In this document: piece by piece, positions 26,956-37,072 of the stretch | Numbering within the stretch: the first letter of the stretch is position 1 | How the letters are laid out: each line of letters starts with the position of its first letter | Source of the DNA: Flavobacterium sp. SH_e | GTDB lineage: Bacteria > Bacteroidota > Bacteroidia > Flavobacteriales > Flavobacteriaceae | Direction of reading: 5' to 3' | DNA length: 64,000 nt | Assembly (NCBI RefSeq): GCF_025717045.1 | Contig: NZ_JAOVZN010000001.1 | Location: forward strand, 1 to 64,000 | Made by a program: the position numbers and the translations under genes | Notes under the pieces: generated by a model | Told to the model about the DNA's origin: nothing | Databases searched by the model: none | The model's input: the letters and a program-made list of their open reading frames with translations, nothing else

Positions 26956-28524
26956 TTAGAAGTTTGCTTTATTAACATCCCACCAAAGTCTAGTGCCTCC
27001 GTTATCTAACCCTCCTAATGCTGCAACTCCAGACTCAACCCCACTAGGGTTATTTGCAACTTCAGATTGTGCAAATGGTAATCTTCTTACTCCAAATTCT
27101 GTAGTAATTAGGCCTCCACTTCTATTGTTTGCAATTCTGAATAATTTTGGATAACCTGTTCTTCTATACTCAGACCAAGCCTCTTGTCCATCAGGGTATG
27201 TAGCAATCCATTTCTGAGTAATAATTTTTTCAAGGTTCTCTTCATTAGTAGTTCCCCATGCAACTGTAACTTTAGAAACTGCAGGAGTATTATTTGCTGG
27301 AAATAACGGATCTACATAATCAAGAGGTTTTTTAGTATTGTCTGCCGCGTAAGCAGATGCTCCATTAACACCATTTTCTTCAAAAGATGCCGCAATACCT
27401 GCTTCATACAATTCTTTACCAGTTCCACCCATGTTCCAACCTCTTAAAGCACCTTCTGCTCTTAAGAAATAAACCTCCGCAGTAGTCATCCAAGTAACTT
27501 CACCAGTTTTAGTTCTAGGTCCTGTTTGTGAAAATTTCGCATAAGTAGTACCTGTAGGATAGGTAACTCCATTTCTAATAGACGCGTACTGACCAGGTGT
27601 AATTTCTGCCGTATTCCAATATTTAGCAATACGAGGATCTTCATAACCGCCTAAGATAGACTGCATATCTGCTCCCATAAATAAACCAACCCATGAATGG
27701 CTCATTACATCAATAACGTCAAGGTTTACGGTTGGTTTTACTTTCATGACGTCTGCATTCGTTTTGAAAACACCAATTGAATGCGAAACTGCTTTTTCTG
27801 CTTCCGTTTTAGCTAAAGCAGGATCTACTTTTACAACACGCATAGCCATTCTCAAACGAAGTGAATTTGCAAATTTAACCCACTGATCATATTTCCCATC
27901 ATACACCGATTGATCTGTTCCTATGAAAGCTGATGCTTCATTTGCTTCTACTCTCTTAGTCAACTCAGCTACTGCAAAGTCCAAATCTTTAAACATTTGC
28001 GTATAAATATCTTTTTGAGAATCATAAAGAACTGCTCCTAAATCACCAAATTTAGAATAAACTGCAGGACCATACATGTCTGTGATTCTCTGCATCTGCG
28101 CCACTTTAATAATTAGAGACCATGCATAAAATTGATCAAATTTACCTTCGGTTCTTTGCTTTACTTTGTACATATTAGACACAATATCTAAGTAAGCTAC
28201 ATCCCATGCATAACCATTCCATCCTGGATTTAAAGCATAATCGTAATTATTCTGAGTTCCAAAAGGAACAGGAGTAATCATGTAACCTGACCAACCATCT
28301 GCTTGTAAACTTTGCTGAATTTGATATTGCCAAGTAACATCAGAAATAAAAATTCTACTAAAAGAAGGTTTAAATAAACTTTTAATATTGTTATAGTCTT
28401 GTTCGATTTGACCTGTCGTAGCCCCTTCTGGGTTTGTATTTATCTCCTCAAATTTATCTGTACAACTAAACGCTGCAAGTAAAGAGAAGCATAATGCTGT
28501 TCTTTTTAATTTATTTATTGTCAT
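26956..28524 (-). CDS. SusD/RagB-family glycan-binding lipoprotein
   Basis: 522 residues, lipobox AFSC with lipidated Cys21, then the TPR-like helical architecture of the SusD-like_2 type: EINTNPEG, AWSLIIKVAQMQRITDMYGP (helix typical of the family), YFLRAEGALRGW, and a C-terminal SEYRRTGYPKLF followed by RRLPFAQSE. SusD-like proteins cap the SusC channel outside the cell and bind oligosaccharide. It lies 10 bp after susC, so they form one unit. Chitooligosaccharides are the likely ligand from context. Confidence 0.93.
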   Translation of the reverse strand: MTINKLKRTALCFSLLAAFSCTDKFEEINTNPEGATTGQIEQDYNNIKSLFKPSFSRIFISDVTWQYQIQQSLQADGWSGYMITPVPFGTQNNYDYALNPGWNGYAWDVAYLDIVSNMYKVKQRTEGKFDQFYAWSLIIKVAQMQRITDMYGPAVYSKFGDLGAVLYDSQKDIYTQMFKDLDFAVAELTKRVEANEASAFIGTDQSVYDGKYDQWVKFANSLRLRMAMRVVKVDPALAKTEAEKAVSHSIGVFKTNADVMKVKPTVNLDVIDVMSHSWVGLFMGADMQSILGGYEDPRIAKYWNTAEITPGQYASIRNGVTYPTGTTYAKFSQTGPRTKTGEVTWMTTAEVYFLRAEGALRGWNMGGTGKELYEAGIAASFEENGVNGASAYAADNTKKPLDYVDPLFPANNTPAVSKVTVAWGTTNEENLEKIITQKWIATYPDGQEAWSEYRRTGYPKLFRIANNRSGGLITTEFGVRRLPFAQSEVANNPSGVESGVAALGGLDNGGTRLWWDVNKANF

Positions 28525-28534
28525 GATTGTAAGA

Positions 28535-31500
28535 TTAGAAAGTTACGTTTAAATTAAGACCAATACTTCTTGTAGATGGTAAACCAAATACATCAACTCC
28601 TTGTAAACCTTCTCCTGTACTTAATGCTACGTTTGGATCAAATGGAGCATCTTTGTAGATAAAGAATAAGTTTCTTGCAATTAATGAGATAGTTGCAGAT
28701 TGTACGAATGGTAATTTATCTTTCTTGAAAGTGTATCCTATAGATACCTCTCTAACACTAACGTTGGTAGCATCGTAAACATATTCACCACTAACCCCAT
28801 TTCTACCTCCAACTTGGTTGTAGTAATCTTTAGCATCCATAGTAGTTATTGGTGCTCCTGTTACTTCATTCACTGCGTTAATTTTAACTCCACCTGCATT
28901 TCTAGCATCTCCAGAAGCTTTAGAAACTCCATTTTGATCATTAATAGCTTGAGTTAAACTTAGAACTTCTCCTCCAAAACGTCCATCTAATAATACATTA
29001 GCTGTAAATGCTCCGAGTTTAAATGTGTTAGACCATCCTAACATAAAGTCAGGATTTGAATTACCAACTTCTTCCCAATCTGTTCTTTGAATAACACCAT
29101 CATTAATTAATATTCTTCCTTGTGCATCTTTCTTTAAATTAACACCTTCAATAACTCCAAAAGGTCTTCCTTCAATTAATGCATATCTGTAAGTATTTGA
29201 TCCTGGATCTGTAAGTGTAATTCTTCCTCCTTCTCCTTGATCAGCAGGAATATCATTTACAGTGTTCTTATTTTGAGAGTAATTTAAGCTTGTATTCCAA
29301 GTAAATTTATCTCCTCTAATAACATCAGCAAATACAACAGCTTCAAACCCTTTGTTAGTAATACTACCAGCATTGATCACATAATTGATATAACCATTTT
29401 GATTTGTTGATGGAGCAGGAACTGTCATTAATTGATTTTTTGTCTCTGAATTGTAATAAGAAAATTCAAATCCGAATCTATTATTAGAGAATCTCCACTC
29501 CGTACCTAATTCAACCTCAGATTTTAATTCTGGTTTCAAAGTAGTTCCTGGAATTGGTCCATTTGCTCCCACAATATTTCCTGCCACAATAGTGACAGTA
29601 GGATTTGTAATGAATGCAGAGATATCGTTACCAACTTGTGCATAAGTAGCTCTAACTTTTCCAAAGCTAATAGCCTCTGGCATAGTAAACATATCACTAA
29701 GAATACCAGTAAGACCAACAGAAGGATAAAAATAACTTGGTGTATCTGTATTACTTAAAGTAGAAGACCAATCATTTCTTGCAGCAACATCTAAGAATAA
29801 ATAATCTTTATAGCCAAAAGTTGTAGCAGCAAATACAGATTGTACTTCTCTTTGATATGCTGTCTGTACATTAGCGTTGTTATTAACAAAATTTCCTAAA
29901 GTAAAAATATTCGCAAAAACCAATCCTCCTCCAATTCCAGAATCAAGAGTTACACCGGCAGTTTTACCGTTATTAATACTCGCACCAATTGTTCCATTAA
30001 ATGAAAAATCGTCTGAAATTTTTGTATTGATAAGACCTAATATATCAGCATAATTTTGCGTAACTATAGAAGTTGTATTAAGAAATCTACCATTTGTATG
30101 TACTAATGAAGTTGCTGAAGTAGCAAACATTTCTTTTTGGAAATTACTCTCGCTTCTATTATAGCTATATCTTCCAGTTAAATGAAACCAATCTGTTAAT
30201 TTATAATCTAAAGCAATTGAACCATTGAAGAAATTATTAGCATCTACAGATTTTTGTCTGTTTATCTGCCAATATGGATTTTCATTACTTTCATTTACAG
30301 TAGCAAAACCAGGATAATTTTGTACCATCATGTTTCTTGTTGGATCATAAACCTCATAATTTTTTAAATCATTCAAGCTAAAAGCTCTTGGATGACTATA
30401 AACCCCAGCAATTGGGTTAAAATACAAACCGTTTACTGGTCTATTATCAATTTCTTGAACAACATAATTTCCAGTTACAGCTACGCTAAGTCTATCATCA
30501 AAAAATTTACCTGTCTGACGAACTCCAAAATTGTTTTTCTTTAAATGATTTCCAGGAATAATTCCAGAAGCATCTGTATTAGCGTAAGTTAAACTTGTAG
30601 AATTACCATCAGTAGCTTTAGAGAAAGACATTGATGTAATTTGAGTTACCCCTGTAGTAAAGAAATCTTTAACACCACCTTGAACTTTTTGTTTAGCTCC
30701 CCAAGATCTTGAATCTCCAGGATCTGATGTATAATCTGATTGAAATTCTGGCAAATATGCAGCAGAATCAAAATTTGTTACAGAGTTCACATTAAAAGTT
30801 TCCGAACCTGCTTTTGCTTTTTTAGAAGAAAGTAAAACTACACCATTTGCTCCTTGAGAACCATATAAAACAGAAGCTGCAGCACCTTTAAGAACTGTCA
30901 TTCCATCATAATCATCAGGATTGATTAATGAAGTGATGTCTCCTCCATCACGGTTACCCCCAGCTAAATCCCCAAATGTTCCATTTGGCTGCGCAGCTCC
31001 AGAGCTAACTAATGGAATACCATCGATAACGTACAAAGGCTGATTATTTACGAAAGATGAATTTCCACGAATTACAACTTTTGTAGATCCACCAAGTCCA
31101 GATGAACTTTTTGTTACAGCTACACCAGCAATCTTACCAGCAACAGTATTAATTAAGTTAGCATCTTTAACACGAGTCAACTCTTCCCCTTTAAGTTCCT
31201 GAGCTGCATAAGTCAAAGATTTTCTTGTTTTCTTAACACCTAAAGAAGTTACAACTACCTCATTTAATGCGTTAGATACTGCCTGAACCATTTTCACATT
31301 AATTGTTGCCACATCTCCTACAACGATAGTCTGAGTTTCTAGCCCTACATATGTGAAAACTAAACTTTGACCTTTTTGAACTTCAATTGTATACAATCCG
31401 TCAAAATCGGTAGTTGTTCCCTTTTGACCTCCTTGTACAGCAACAGAAGCTCCTGGTAATGGCATACCCTCAGAATCTGTAATCACACCCTTGACACTTT

Positions 31501-31564
31501 TTACTTGTGCAAGCGAAACTTGCGCAGTAAAAACAATCATAAAGATTAAGAAAATTTTTTTCAT
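28535..31564 (-). CDS. SusC/RagA-family TonB-dependent outer-membrane transporter
   Basis: 1009 residues: signal peptide (cleavage near VSLAQ), carboxypeptidase-D-regulatory-like domain (about 22-105, [16 protein letters not shown]), a SusC-type plug with [14 protein letters not shown] and [20 protein letters not shown] (about 110-245), and a 22-strand barrel ending in aromatic VTF. It imports oligosaccharides with TonB energy, paired with the SusD protein downstream. It is the first gene of the minus-strand susC-susD-nagB-GH20 series; two copies of the proposed LytTR operator lie 65-100 bp upstream of its ATG. Confidence 0.94.
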   Translation of the reverse strand: MKKIFLIFMIVFTAQVSLAQVKSVKGVITDSEGMPLPGASVAVQGGQKGTTTDFDGLYTIEVQKGQSLVFTYVGLETQTIVVGDVATINVKMVQAVSNALNEVVVTSLGVKKTRKSLTYAAQELKGEELTRVKDANLINTVAGKIAGVAVTKSSSGLGGSTKVVIRGNSSFVNNQPLYVIDGIPLVSSGAAQPNGTFGDLAGGNRDGGDITSLINPDDYDGMTVLKGAAASVLYGSQGANGVVLLSSKKAKAGSETFNVNSVTNFDSAAYLPEFQSDYTSDPGDSRSWGAKQKVQGGVKDFFTTGVTQITSMSFSKATDGNSTSLTYANTDASGIIPGNHLKKNNFGVRQTGKFFDDRLSVAVTGNYVVQEIDNRPVNGLYFNPIAGVYSHPRAFSLNDLKNYEVYDPTRNMMVQNYPGFATVNESNENPYWQINRQKSVDANNFFNGSIALDYKLTDWFHLTGRYSYNRSESNFQKEMFATSATSLVHTNGRFLNTTSIVTQNYADILGLINTKISDDFSFNGTIGASINNGKTAGVTLDSGIGGGLVFANIFTLGNFVNNNANVQTAYQREVQSVFAATTFGYKDYLFLDVAARNDWSSTLSNTDTPSYFYPSVGLTGILSDMFTMPEAISFGKVRATYAQVGNDISAFITNPTVTIVAGNIVGANGPIPGTTLKPELKSEVELGTEWRFSNNRFGFEFSYYNSETKNQLMTVPAPSTNQNGYINYVINAGSITNKGFEAVVFADVIRGDKFTWNTSLNYSQNKNTVNDIPADQGEGGRITLTDPGSNTYRYALIEGRPFGVIEGVNLKKDAQGRILINDGVIQRTDWEEVGNSNPDFMLGWSNTFKLGAFTANVLLDGRFGGEVLSLTQAINDQNGVSKASGDARNAGGVKINAVNEVTGAPITTMDAKDYYNQVGGRNGVSGEYVYDATNVSVREVSIGYTFKKDKLPFVQSATISLIARNLFFIYKDAPFDPNVALSTGEGLQGVDVFGLPSTRSIGLNLNVTF

Positions 31565-31627
31565 GTTTATTTTATTTTGTTAGTTATGAGGTAAAATTAT
31601 TCTTAAGGCATTGTTAAAAAAAATAAA

Positions 31628-31664
31628 TTAAACCAACGACAACAAAATTTAAACGAACGACATA
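31628..31664 (-). promoter_or_regulatory. Proposed tandem LytTR operator before susC
   Basis: On the minus strand the motif TGTCGTTsGTTTAAwTTt occurs twice: TGTCGTTCGTTTAAATTT starting at 31662 and TGTCGTTGGTTTAATTTA starting at 31641. The 21-bp spacing equals two helical turns, as in known LytTR sites (direct 9-bp repeats 12-13 bp apart). The same motif precedes the transporter gene (33645-33662). Binding by the nearby LytTR regulator is inferred. Confidence 0.6.
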
Positions 31665-31839
31665 AATCATTCAATAATACGTTTTACGAAAACGTTCTAC
31701 ACGAAAAATAAAGCACCAATATCCTTTTTTTGCGAAATTTTATTCAAAAAAATTGTCACTTTGCAGTTAATTGTTTAAAGTTGCACTTTATTTACATATT
31801 GTTAAGAAAAACTAAAATTGCTAAATATCTTAAAACCAA

Positions 31840-32892
31840 TTGAAAGAAATTAAGAAAGTTAAATTTGATATTAAACTGCGAAACCATATATGGTTTTGGG
31901 GAGTATATTTTACTTTGAATTTTTTAAGATGGGGAGCTTATTTCAATGATTATCCTTATGCATTCAAATCCAATTTAATCGAATTTTCACTTGTTATACC
32001 TTTAGTATATCTTAATTTATTCGTTTTAGTTCCAAAGTATGTATTAAAGCAAAAATATATTACCTATACATTTTTATTACTTCTGAGTTTATTTGCAATT
32101 TATTTAGCGAAGACTGCTCTCACCTATTATATTATTTCCGAAAATATCTGGCCAGAAGCCAATAGAGAATATCATCCGTTTGAAATCAATCATATTGTTG
32201 CAGTTTGTATTGGAGAGTTGTATGTTTTGGCAATGGCTTCTTCAGTTTATCTTACTTTAACTTGGTTGAGAGAACGCGAAAGAAATAGGTCTTTACGAGA
32301 AAATCAGTTTAAGATTAAATTGAAATACCTTGAAAATCAAATTCAGCCACATTTCTTTTTCAATACCTTAAACAATTTATATGCGCTGTCGTTAGAGTCT
32401 TCAAAGAAAGTTCCAGATGTAATAATTAAACTTTCCAACTTAATGGAATATGTCTTATATGATGTAAAAGGAACCAAGTTTGTTCCATTAATTAAAGAAA
32501 TTGATTATATTCAAAATTATATTGAAATAGAAAAACTTCGTTTTGAAAATGTCGAAGTGACAATAAATCTAGAATCAAATATTGAAGATGTAGTTGTTCC
32601 TCCACTAATTTTTATTTCATTGGTAGAAAATGCCTTTAAACATGGGGGAGTAAATAATAAAAATTTAAAAATAAAAATCAATTGTAAAGTTATCGACAAC
32701 AAAATACTCGATTTTGAAATCTTAAATAATTTTGTAATTTCACAAAATGATAGTTCAAAAAAAGGTATTGGTTTAACAAATACCAAAAAAAGGCTAAAGC
32801 TCATTTATAAAAGCAATTTTAGTCTTAAACAAAAAACCAAATTAAATTTCTACATAATTAGATTACAAATACCTACTCAGAATGAAGATTAA
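31840..32892 (+). CDS. LytS-type sensor histidine kinase of the chitin locus
   Basis: 350 residues from a TTG start; no ATG occurs in frame before residue 131, which would remove the membrane part. Four predicted membrane helices (about 17-35, 45-65, 75-98, 118-140) are followed by a His_kinase domain with NQIQPHFFFNTLNNL (phosphoacceptor H171) and a short HATPase with LVENAFKHG and KKGIGLTNTKKRL. No separate periplasmic sensor domain is seen. Divergent from susC and overlapping the LytTR regulator gene by 11 bp, it probably senses chitin-derived sugars or transport state. Confidence 0.92.
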   Translation: MKEIKKVKFDIKLRNHIWFWGVYFTLNFLRWGAYFNDYPYAFKSNLIEFSLVIPLVYLNLFVLVPKYVLKQKYITYTFLLLLSLFAIYLAKTALTYYIISENIWPEANREYHPFEINHIVAVCIGELYVLAMASSVYLTLTWLRERERNRSLRENQFKIKLKYLENQIQPHFFFNTLNNLYALSLESSKKVPDVIIKLSNLMEYVLYDVKGTKFVPLIKEIDYIQNYIEIEKLRFENVEVTINLESNIEDVVVPPLIFISLVENAFKHGGVNNKNLKIKINCKVIDNKILDFEILNNFVISQNDSSKKGIGLTNTKKRLKLIYKSNFSLKQKTKLNFYIIRLQIPTQNED

Positions 32893-33583
32893 ATGCGTGT
32901 TAATTGATGATGAGCCTTTAGCTATTAAAGTCCTGCAAAATTATTTTACCAATTTTACAGATTTTGAAGTTATAGCAACATTCAATAACTCTTTAGAGGC
33001 GCTAGATTTTATCAATAGTACCGCTGTTGATGCTGTCTTTTTAGATATCAACATGCCAATGATGACAGGTTTTGAACTTATAAGTCTAATTGAAAGCAAA
33101 ACCAAAGTAATTATCACAACCGCTTTTAGAGAATTTGCTGCCGAAAGTTATGATCTCGATGTATTAGATTATTTGGTAAAACCAATTCCGCTTCCAAGAT
33201 TTATAAAATGCATCAATAAAATTACAACTGAGTACAATCTCAAAAACAATATTAAAGTAGAAACCACAAAAGGAGATTCTCATATTTTTATTAAAGTCGA
33301 TAAAAAAATGATGAAAATTAATATTGAAGAAATTCTATTTGTTGAAGGAATGAAGGAATATATAAAAGTCGTTACTCCTGATAAAACCTATATTACGCAT
33401 AAATCTCTTACATCATTATCTGAAGAATTACCTGCAGATCGCTTCCTTAGAATTCATAAATCTTATGTAATTGCACTAAATAAGGTGAAATCTATTGAAG
33501 GAAACCGTGTGCAAATACAATCTTATAACATTCCAATAGGCCGAAACTACAGCAAAGAGGTCAAAAATAAGATACTCGAATAA
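32882..33583 (+). CDS. LytTR-family response regulator
   Basis: 233 residues: a receiver domain (1-120) with DDEP (9-12), phosphoacceptor D55 in FLDINMPMMTG and the conserved Lys in YLVKPIPL, then a LytTR DNA-binding domain (about 130-230) with ILFVEGMKEYIKV, HKSLTSLSEELP and FLRIHKSYVIALNKV. It is the cognate partner of the overlapping kinase. Its likely targets are the susC operon and the transporter, which share an 18-bp motif. Confidence 0.94.
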   Translation: MKIKCVLIDDEPLAIKVLQNYFTNFTDFEVIATFNNSLEALDFINSTAVDAVFLDINMPMMTGFELISLIESKTKVIITTAFREFAAESYDLDVLDYLVKPIPLPRFIKCINKITTEYNLKNNIKVETTKGDSHIFIKVDKKMMKINIEEILFVEGMKEYIKVVTPDKTYITHKSLTSLSEELPADRFLRIHKSYVIALNKVKSIEGNRVQIQSYNIPIGRNYSKEVKNKILE

Positions 33584-33644
33584 AATATAATTGCGAATTA
33601 CATTTTCTAAGTAGGTTAAAATTAACACTTTGTTGAAAAAACAC

Positions 33645-33662
33645 TGTCGTTGGTTTAAATTT
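33645..33662 (+). promoter_or_regulatory. Proposed LytTR operator before the sugar transporter
   Basis: TGTCGTTGGTTTAAATTT agrees with the upstream susC copy at 17 of 18 positions and lies about 95 bp before the ATG, a distance like that at susC. A second phased copy is not obvious. Confidence 0.55.
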
Positions 33663-33757
33663 AACATTATTTATGCCTTTTTATTTTTTTTTGATAATCC
33701 TAACAAATATATTTACGGTCTTCAAAAAACAAATAATAAAAAATTAACCTCATTATT

Positions 33758-35227
33758 ATGACTTCAGAAAATGTACAAACCAAATGGGGACAATTTATCT
33801 CTTTGATAATTGTTTTCTTCTTTTGGGGTTTCGTTGGATCTGCCAATGATATCCTGATTCCAGTATTCAAAAAAGTATTTACGTTATCGCAAGTACAATC
33901 ACAATTAGTAGCATGGGCTTTCTATGCAGCTTACTTTGTGGGATCAATTATATTCTTCATCGTTTCATTAAAAGTAGACGTTTTACAAAAATACGGCTAC
34001 AAAAGAACATTGTCTGCAGGATTAATTTTATCTGCTGTAGGTTCATTTTTATTCGTACCAGCTGCTACAATTCAAAGTTTCCCTTTCTTCTTAACAGCTT
34101 TATTTACAGTAGGACTAGGATTCTCGATTCAGCAAATTGTAGCAAATCCATTAGCAATTAAAATGGGAAGTCCAGAAACTGGAGCGCACCGTTTAACTCT
34201 TGCTGGAGGAATCAACTCTTTCGGAACAACAATCGGTGCGATTTTATTAGGTATCGCTTTGTTTGGAATGGGAGACAATAAAAAAACAGCTCTTTCTTTA
34301 GAAGATATTAAATTACCTTTTATTATTTTAGGATTGGCTTTTATTGCGGTTGCTGTATTTATGAATTTCTCAAAAATCGAAGATCCAGTAAAAGAGGAAG
34401 AAGCAGTAATTAAAGACAAACACAGTAGTTTTAACATTCTTGACTATCCACAATTATATTTGGGTATGTTAGGGATTTTTATTTATGTAGGTACTGAGGT
34501 AACTATCATTAGTAATTTACCAGCTTTATTACACACATCTGAGTTCGGAAATGTACTAGAAGACGCTGTTGCACCATTTATTGCATTGTACTGGGGAAGT
34601 TTAATGATCGGTCGTTGGAATGGTGGAGCAAACGTATTCAACACTTCAAACCTAGTAAATACTGCACTTAAATTTATCGTTCCAGCTGTAGCTTTTGGAG
34701 TAATTATTGGAGCAAATATCTTTGCTGCACACGATGTTTCTTCATTCTATATCTACCCAATCTGGATTTTATTATTTATCGCTGTAAGTTTTGTTGGTGG
34801 TAAAAACGCTGGAAAAACATTAATGCTTTTCGGAATTTCAGGATTAACAATGATGGTATTAGGATTAGCTTGGCCAAACCCAGAAATTGCTAAATTCTTC
34901 TTTATCTCAGGAGGTTTATTCTTGTCTATCATGTGGCCATCAATCTTCGATTTAGCAATTGCTGGTTTAGGAAAAAACACAGGAAAAGCATCTTCTTTCT
35001 TAATCATGATGATTCTTGGAGGTGGAGTTATTCCATTAGTTCAAGGAAGTATCTGTGATTTAGACGCAACAAATCCAAACGGAATTTTTGGTATCACTTA
35101 CACTCACTTCTCTTACATTGTACCACTTATTGGTTTTGCATATTTGGGATTCTACGGCTTCTACTGCCCTAAAATCTTGAAAAAACAAGGAATCAGCCAC
35201 GTACAAAGCGAAGGTGGCGGACACTAA
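33758..35227 (+). CDS. FucP-type MFS sugar transporter (probable GlcNAc permease)
   Basis: 489 residues, 12 predicted membrane helices. FFFWGFVGSANDILIPVFKK at the N-terminus and SIQQIVANPLA in helix 4 mark the fucose/glucose-galactose permease (FHS) branch of the MFS. It carries a neutral sugar across the inner membrane by proton symport. In this locus the substrate is most likely GlcNAc or small chitooligosaccharides, completing the route from SusCD and GH20. It is transcribed after the two-component pair, with its own copy of the proposed operator and a terminator. Confidence 0.9.
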   Translation: MTSENVQTKWGQFISLIIVFFFWGFVGSANDILIPVFKKVFTLSQVQSQLVAWAFYAAYFVGSIIFFIVSLKVDVLQKYGYKRTLSAGLILSAVGSFLFVPAATIQSFPFFLTALFTVGLGFSIQQIVANPLAIKMGSPETGAHRLTLAGGINSFGTTIGAILLGIALFGMGDNKKTALSLEDIKLPFIILGLAFIAVAVFMNFSKIEDPVKEEEAVIKDKHSSFNILDYPQLYLGMLGIFIYVGTEVTIISNLPALLHTSEFGNVLEDAVAPFIALYWGSLMIGRWNGGANVFNTSNLVNTALKFIVPAVAFGVIIGANIFAAHDVSSFYIYPIWILLFIAVSFVGGKNAGKTLMLFGISGLTMMVLGLAWPNPEIAKFFFISGGLFLSIMWPSIFDLAIAGLGKNTGKASSFLIMMILGGGVIPLVQGSICDLDATNPNGIFGITYTHFSYIVPLIGFAYLGFYGFYCPKILKKQGISHVQSEGGGH

Positions 35228-35247
35228 AAATTAGAAAAATCCAATAT

Positions 35248-35290
35248 AAAAATCCAAATTCCAATTACTCCAATAGGAATTTGGATTTTT
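35248..35290 (+). terminator. Terminator of the MFS transporter gene
   Basis: AAAAATCCAAATTCC pairs perfectly with GGAATTTGGATTTTT around a 13-nt loop, ending in a T-run. It resembles the hairpins at 14225 and 14363. Confidence 0.8.
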
Positions 35291-35337
35291 TATTTCCAAA
35301 AAAGCAAAGACCTTTAAACCTTGCTACTCTCAACCTT

Positions 35338-35835
35338 TTATTTAGCATTAATTATATTGCTCAAATTCTTCTTAAAGACAGCTTTATTTTGTGCCGTTAA
35401 AGAGTAAACAACATCTTTATCAGCATGAATAATTACTTTATCAATATCTGCGTTTAAAAGCGCTTGAGGATCTTTAATCTTAAGTGTGCAAGCGCCATCA
35501 AAAAAGCCATCATCTTCAATAGTTTTTCTAGCTTCTATAACAGTTCCATCACTTAAAACTGCAGAAATAGTCATTTCACTATTTAATGTTTTCGAATAAA
35601 AACCGTCCATAACCAACAAAAGTCGATACGAGTTTTTTAATTCAGGGCCTTTAAACTCATGTCTGGTAATATTATAGCGAAGACCTTTGGCAAGAGTTTG
35701 AAATTTAACCGAACAATCTAATTCAAAAGTAGCAACATCACCCGCTTCATTTACTGAAGTAATAACTTTAGCAGCTTGGGCGTTTACAGAAAAACTCGCT
35801 ACAAAAAAAGACAATATAAGCACTATAACTTTCAT
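35338..35835 (-). CDS. Exported protein of unknown function
   Basis: Start at 35835 (MKVIVLILSFFVASFSVNAQ) gives a clear signal peptide and 165 residues. The mature part is predicted mostly beta strand with a Cys pair (ELDCSVKF and GACTLKI), suggesting a small periplasmic or surface beta-sandwich. I recognise no family motif. It faces the MFS transporter convergently and is 91 bp upstream of the transaldolase terminator region. Confidence 0.7.
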   Translation of the reverse strand: MKVIVLILSFFVASFSVNAQAAKVITSVNEAGDVATFELDCSVKFQTLAKGLRYNITRHEFKGPELKNSYRLLLVMDGFYSKTLNSEMTISAVLSDGTVIEARKTIEDDGFFDGACTLKIKDPQALLNADIDKVIIHADKDVVYSLTAQNKAVFKKNLSNIINAK

Positions 35836-35865
35836 ATCTAATGGTTTAAGATTCAATATAAAAGT

Positions 35866-35906
35866 AAAAAAAATCGTCTCTTCTCGTTAGAAAAAAGACG
35901 ATTTTT
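35866..35906 (-). terminator. Terminator of the transaldolase gene
   Basis: AAAAATCGTC and GACGATTTTT form a stem with a 17-nt loop; on the minus strand a run of eight T follows. Confidence 0.75.
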
Positions 35907-35926
35907 ATTTTGTAAGTATCTAAAGA

Positions 35927-36583
35927 TTACTTGTTTCCTTTCTCGAAGTCAGCAACAAACTGAGCTAAACCGATATCTGTTAATGGGTGTTTCAACAATC
36001 CGTAAATTGCAGAAAGCGGTCCAGTCATAACATCAGCACCAATTTTAGCACAGTTAACAATGTGCATTGTGTGACGTACAGAAGCTGCTAAAATTTGAGT
36101 TTCGTAACCGTAGTTATCGTAAACCTCTCTAATTTCTTGAATCAAGTTTAATCCGTCAGTAGAAACATCATCTAAACGTCCAACGAATGGAGAAACGTAA
36201 GTAGCTCCAGCTTTAGCAGCCAATAAAGCTTGTCCTACAGAGAAAACAAGAGTTACGTTAGTTTTAATTCCTTTATCAGAAAAGTATTTTGCTGCCATAA
36301 CTCCTTCTTTAGTCATAGGAAGTTTTACAACAATCTGCTCATGCAATTCAGCTAACTCCTCGCCTTCCTTAACCATACCTTCAAAGTCAAGAGCGTTAAC
36401 TTCAGCACTTACGTCACCATCTACTAGGTTGCAAATGTCAACATAATGCTTAAGGATATTGTTTTTTCCGGTAATACCTTCTTTTGCCATTAATGACGGA
36501 TTAGTCGTTACTCCATCCAAAACTCCTAAAGCTTGTGCTTCTTTAATTTGAGCTAAATTAGCTGTGTCTATAAAAAATTTCAT
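35927..36583 (-). CDS. tal: Transaldolase (small TalC/FSA-type)
   Basis: 218 residues, the short Class I aldolase type. The Schiff-base Lys is K87 in [19 protein letters not shown] is the N-terminal signature. Two residues separate true transaldolases from fructose-6-P aldolase: here E61 (SAEVNAL) and F133 (SPFVGR) replace FSA's Gln59 and Tyr131, so I call transaldolase. It moves dihydroxyacetone units in the non-oxidative pentose phosphate pathway, connecting to the fructose-6-P produced by NagB. Single gene with terminator. Confidence 0.92.
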   Translation of the reverse strand: MKFFIDTANLAQIKEAQALGVLDGVTTNPSLMAKEGITGKNNILKHYVDICNLVDGDVSAEVNALDFEGMVKEGEELAELHEQIVVKLPMTKEGVMAAKYFSDKGIKTNVTLVFSVGQALLAAKAGATYVSPFVGRLDDVSTDGLNLIQEIREVYDNYGYETQILAASVRHTMHIVNCAKIGADVMTGPLSAIYGLLKHPLTDIGLAQFVADFEKGNK

Positions 36584-36870
36584 AATTTGTTTAATTAAAA
36601 ATGGTTTGTTCGTAATTATATCTTTGAAAAAATTTTCTTCAAATAAATTCTTTTAAAGAAATCTAGCTGCAAAATTACAAAATCAATATCAATAAAGATT
36701 TTAAAATTAAAACCATTTTAAAATTATATGTTAAAAATAAGTGTATTTTTTACATTTTTAACAAACCTTACACTATTAGAAAGTTTTTTCTTATATGTTT
36801 TTATAAAACTAAGAATCAAAAAATACAATTTGATTAAACTAAGATGATCTAAAGAAACTTAATTCTAAGA

Positions 36871-37068
36871 TTATTTTGAATTATTTCTATTTAATTCCTT
36901 TAATTCATCTCTAATTTCTTCAAGAACTTTCAAAGTATCTTCTTTATAAGCTTCAGAATTATTGATTTTATCACTTACCGAACCCAAAATTCTTCGAATT
37001 ACAAACCAAATAACAACTAAAAATAAAACTCCTAAAATAGTCGGTAAAAATTCATTAAACTTATCCAT
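36871..37068 (-). CDS. 65-residue single-span membrane protein
   Basis: One N-terminal membrane helix (about 9-30, ILGVLFLVVIWFVIRRIL) followed by a charged helical tail with EEIRDELKELNR coiled-coil character. It starts 4 bp after the short-chain dehydrogenase stop, so the two are co-transcribed. No family assignment; it could be a small scaffold or stability factor. Confidence 0.7.
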   Translation of the reverse strand: MDKFNEFLPTILGVLFLVVIWFVIRRILGSVSDKINNSEAYKEDTLKVLEEIRDELKELNRNNSK

Positions 37069-37072
37069 AATA

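Noticed and set aside
31680..31694. CGTTTTACGAAAACG as an operator in the susC-kinase gap
   Set aside because: Only 6-bp arms in AT-rich DNA and no second copy; the TGTCGTT motif is far better supported.
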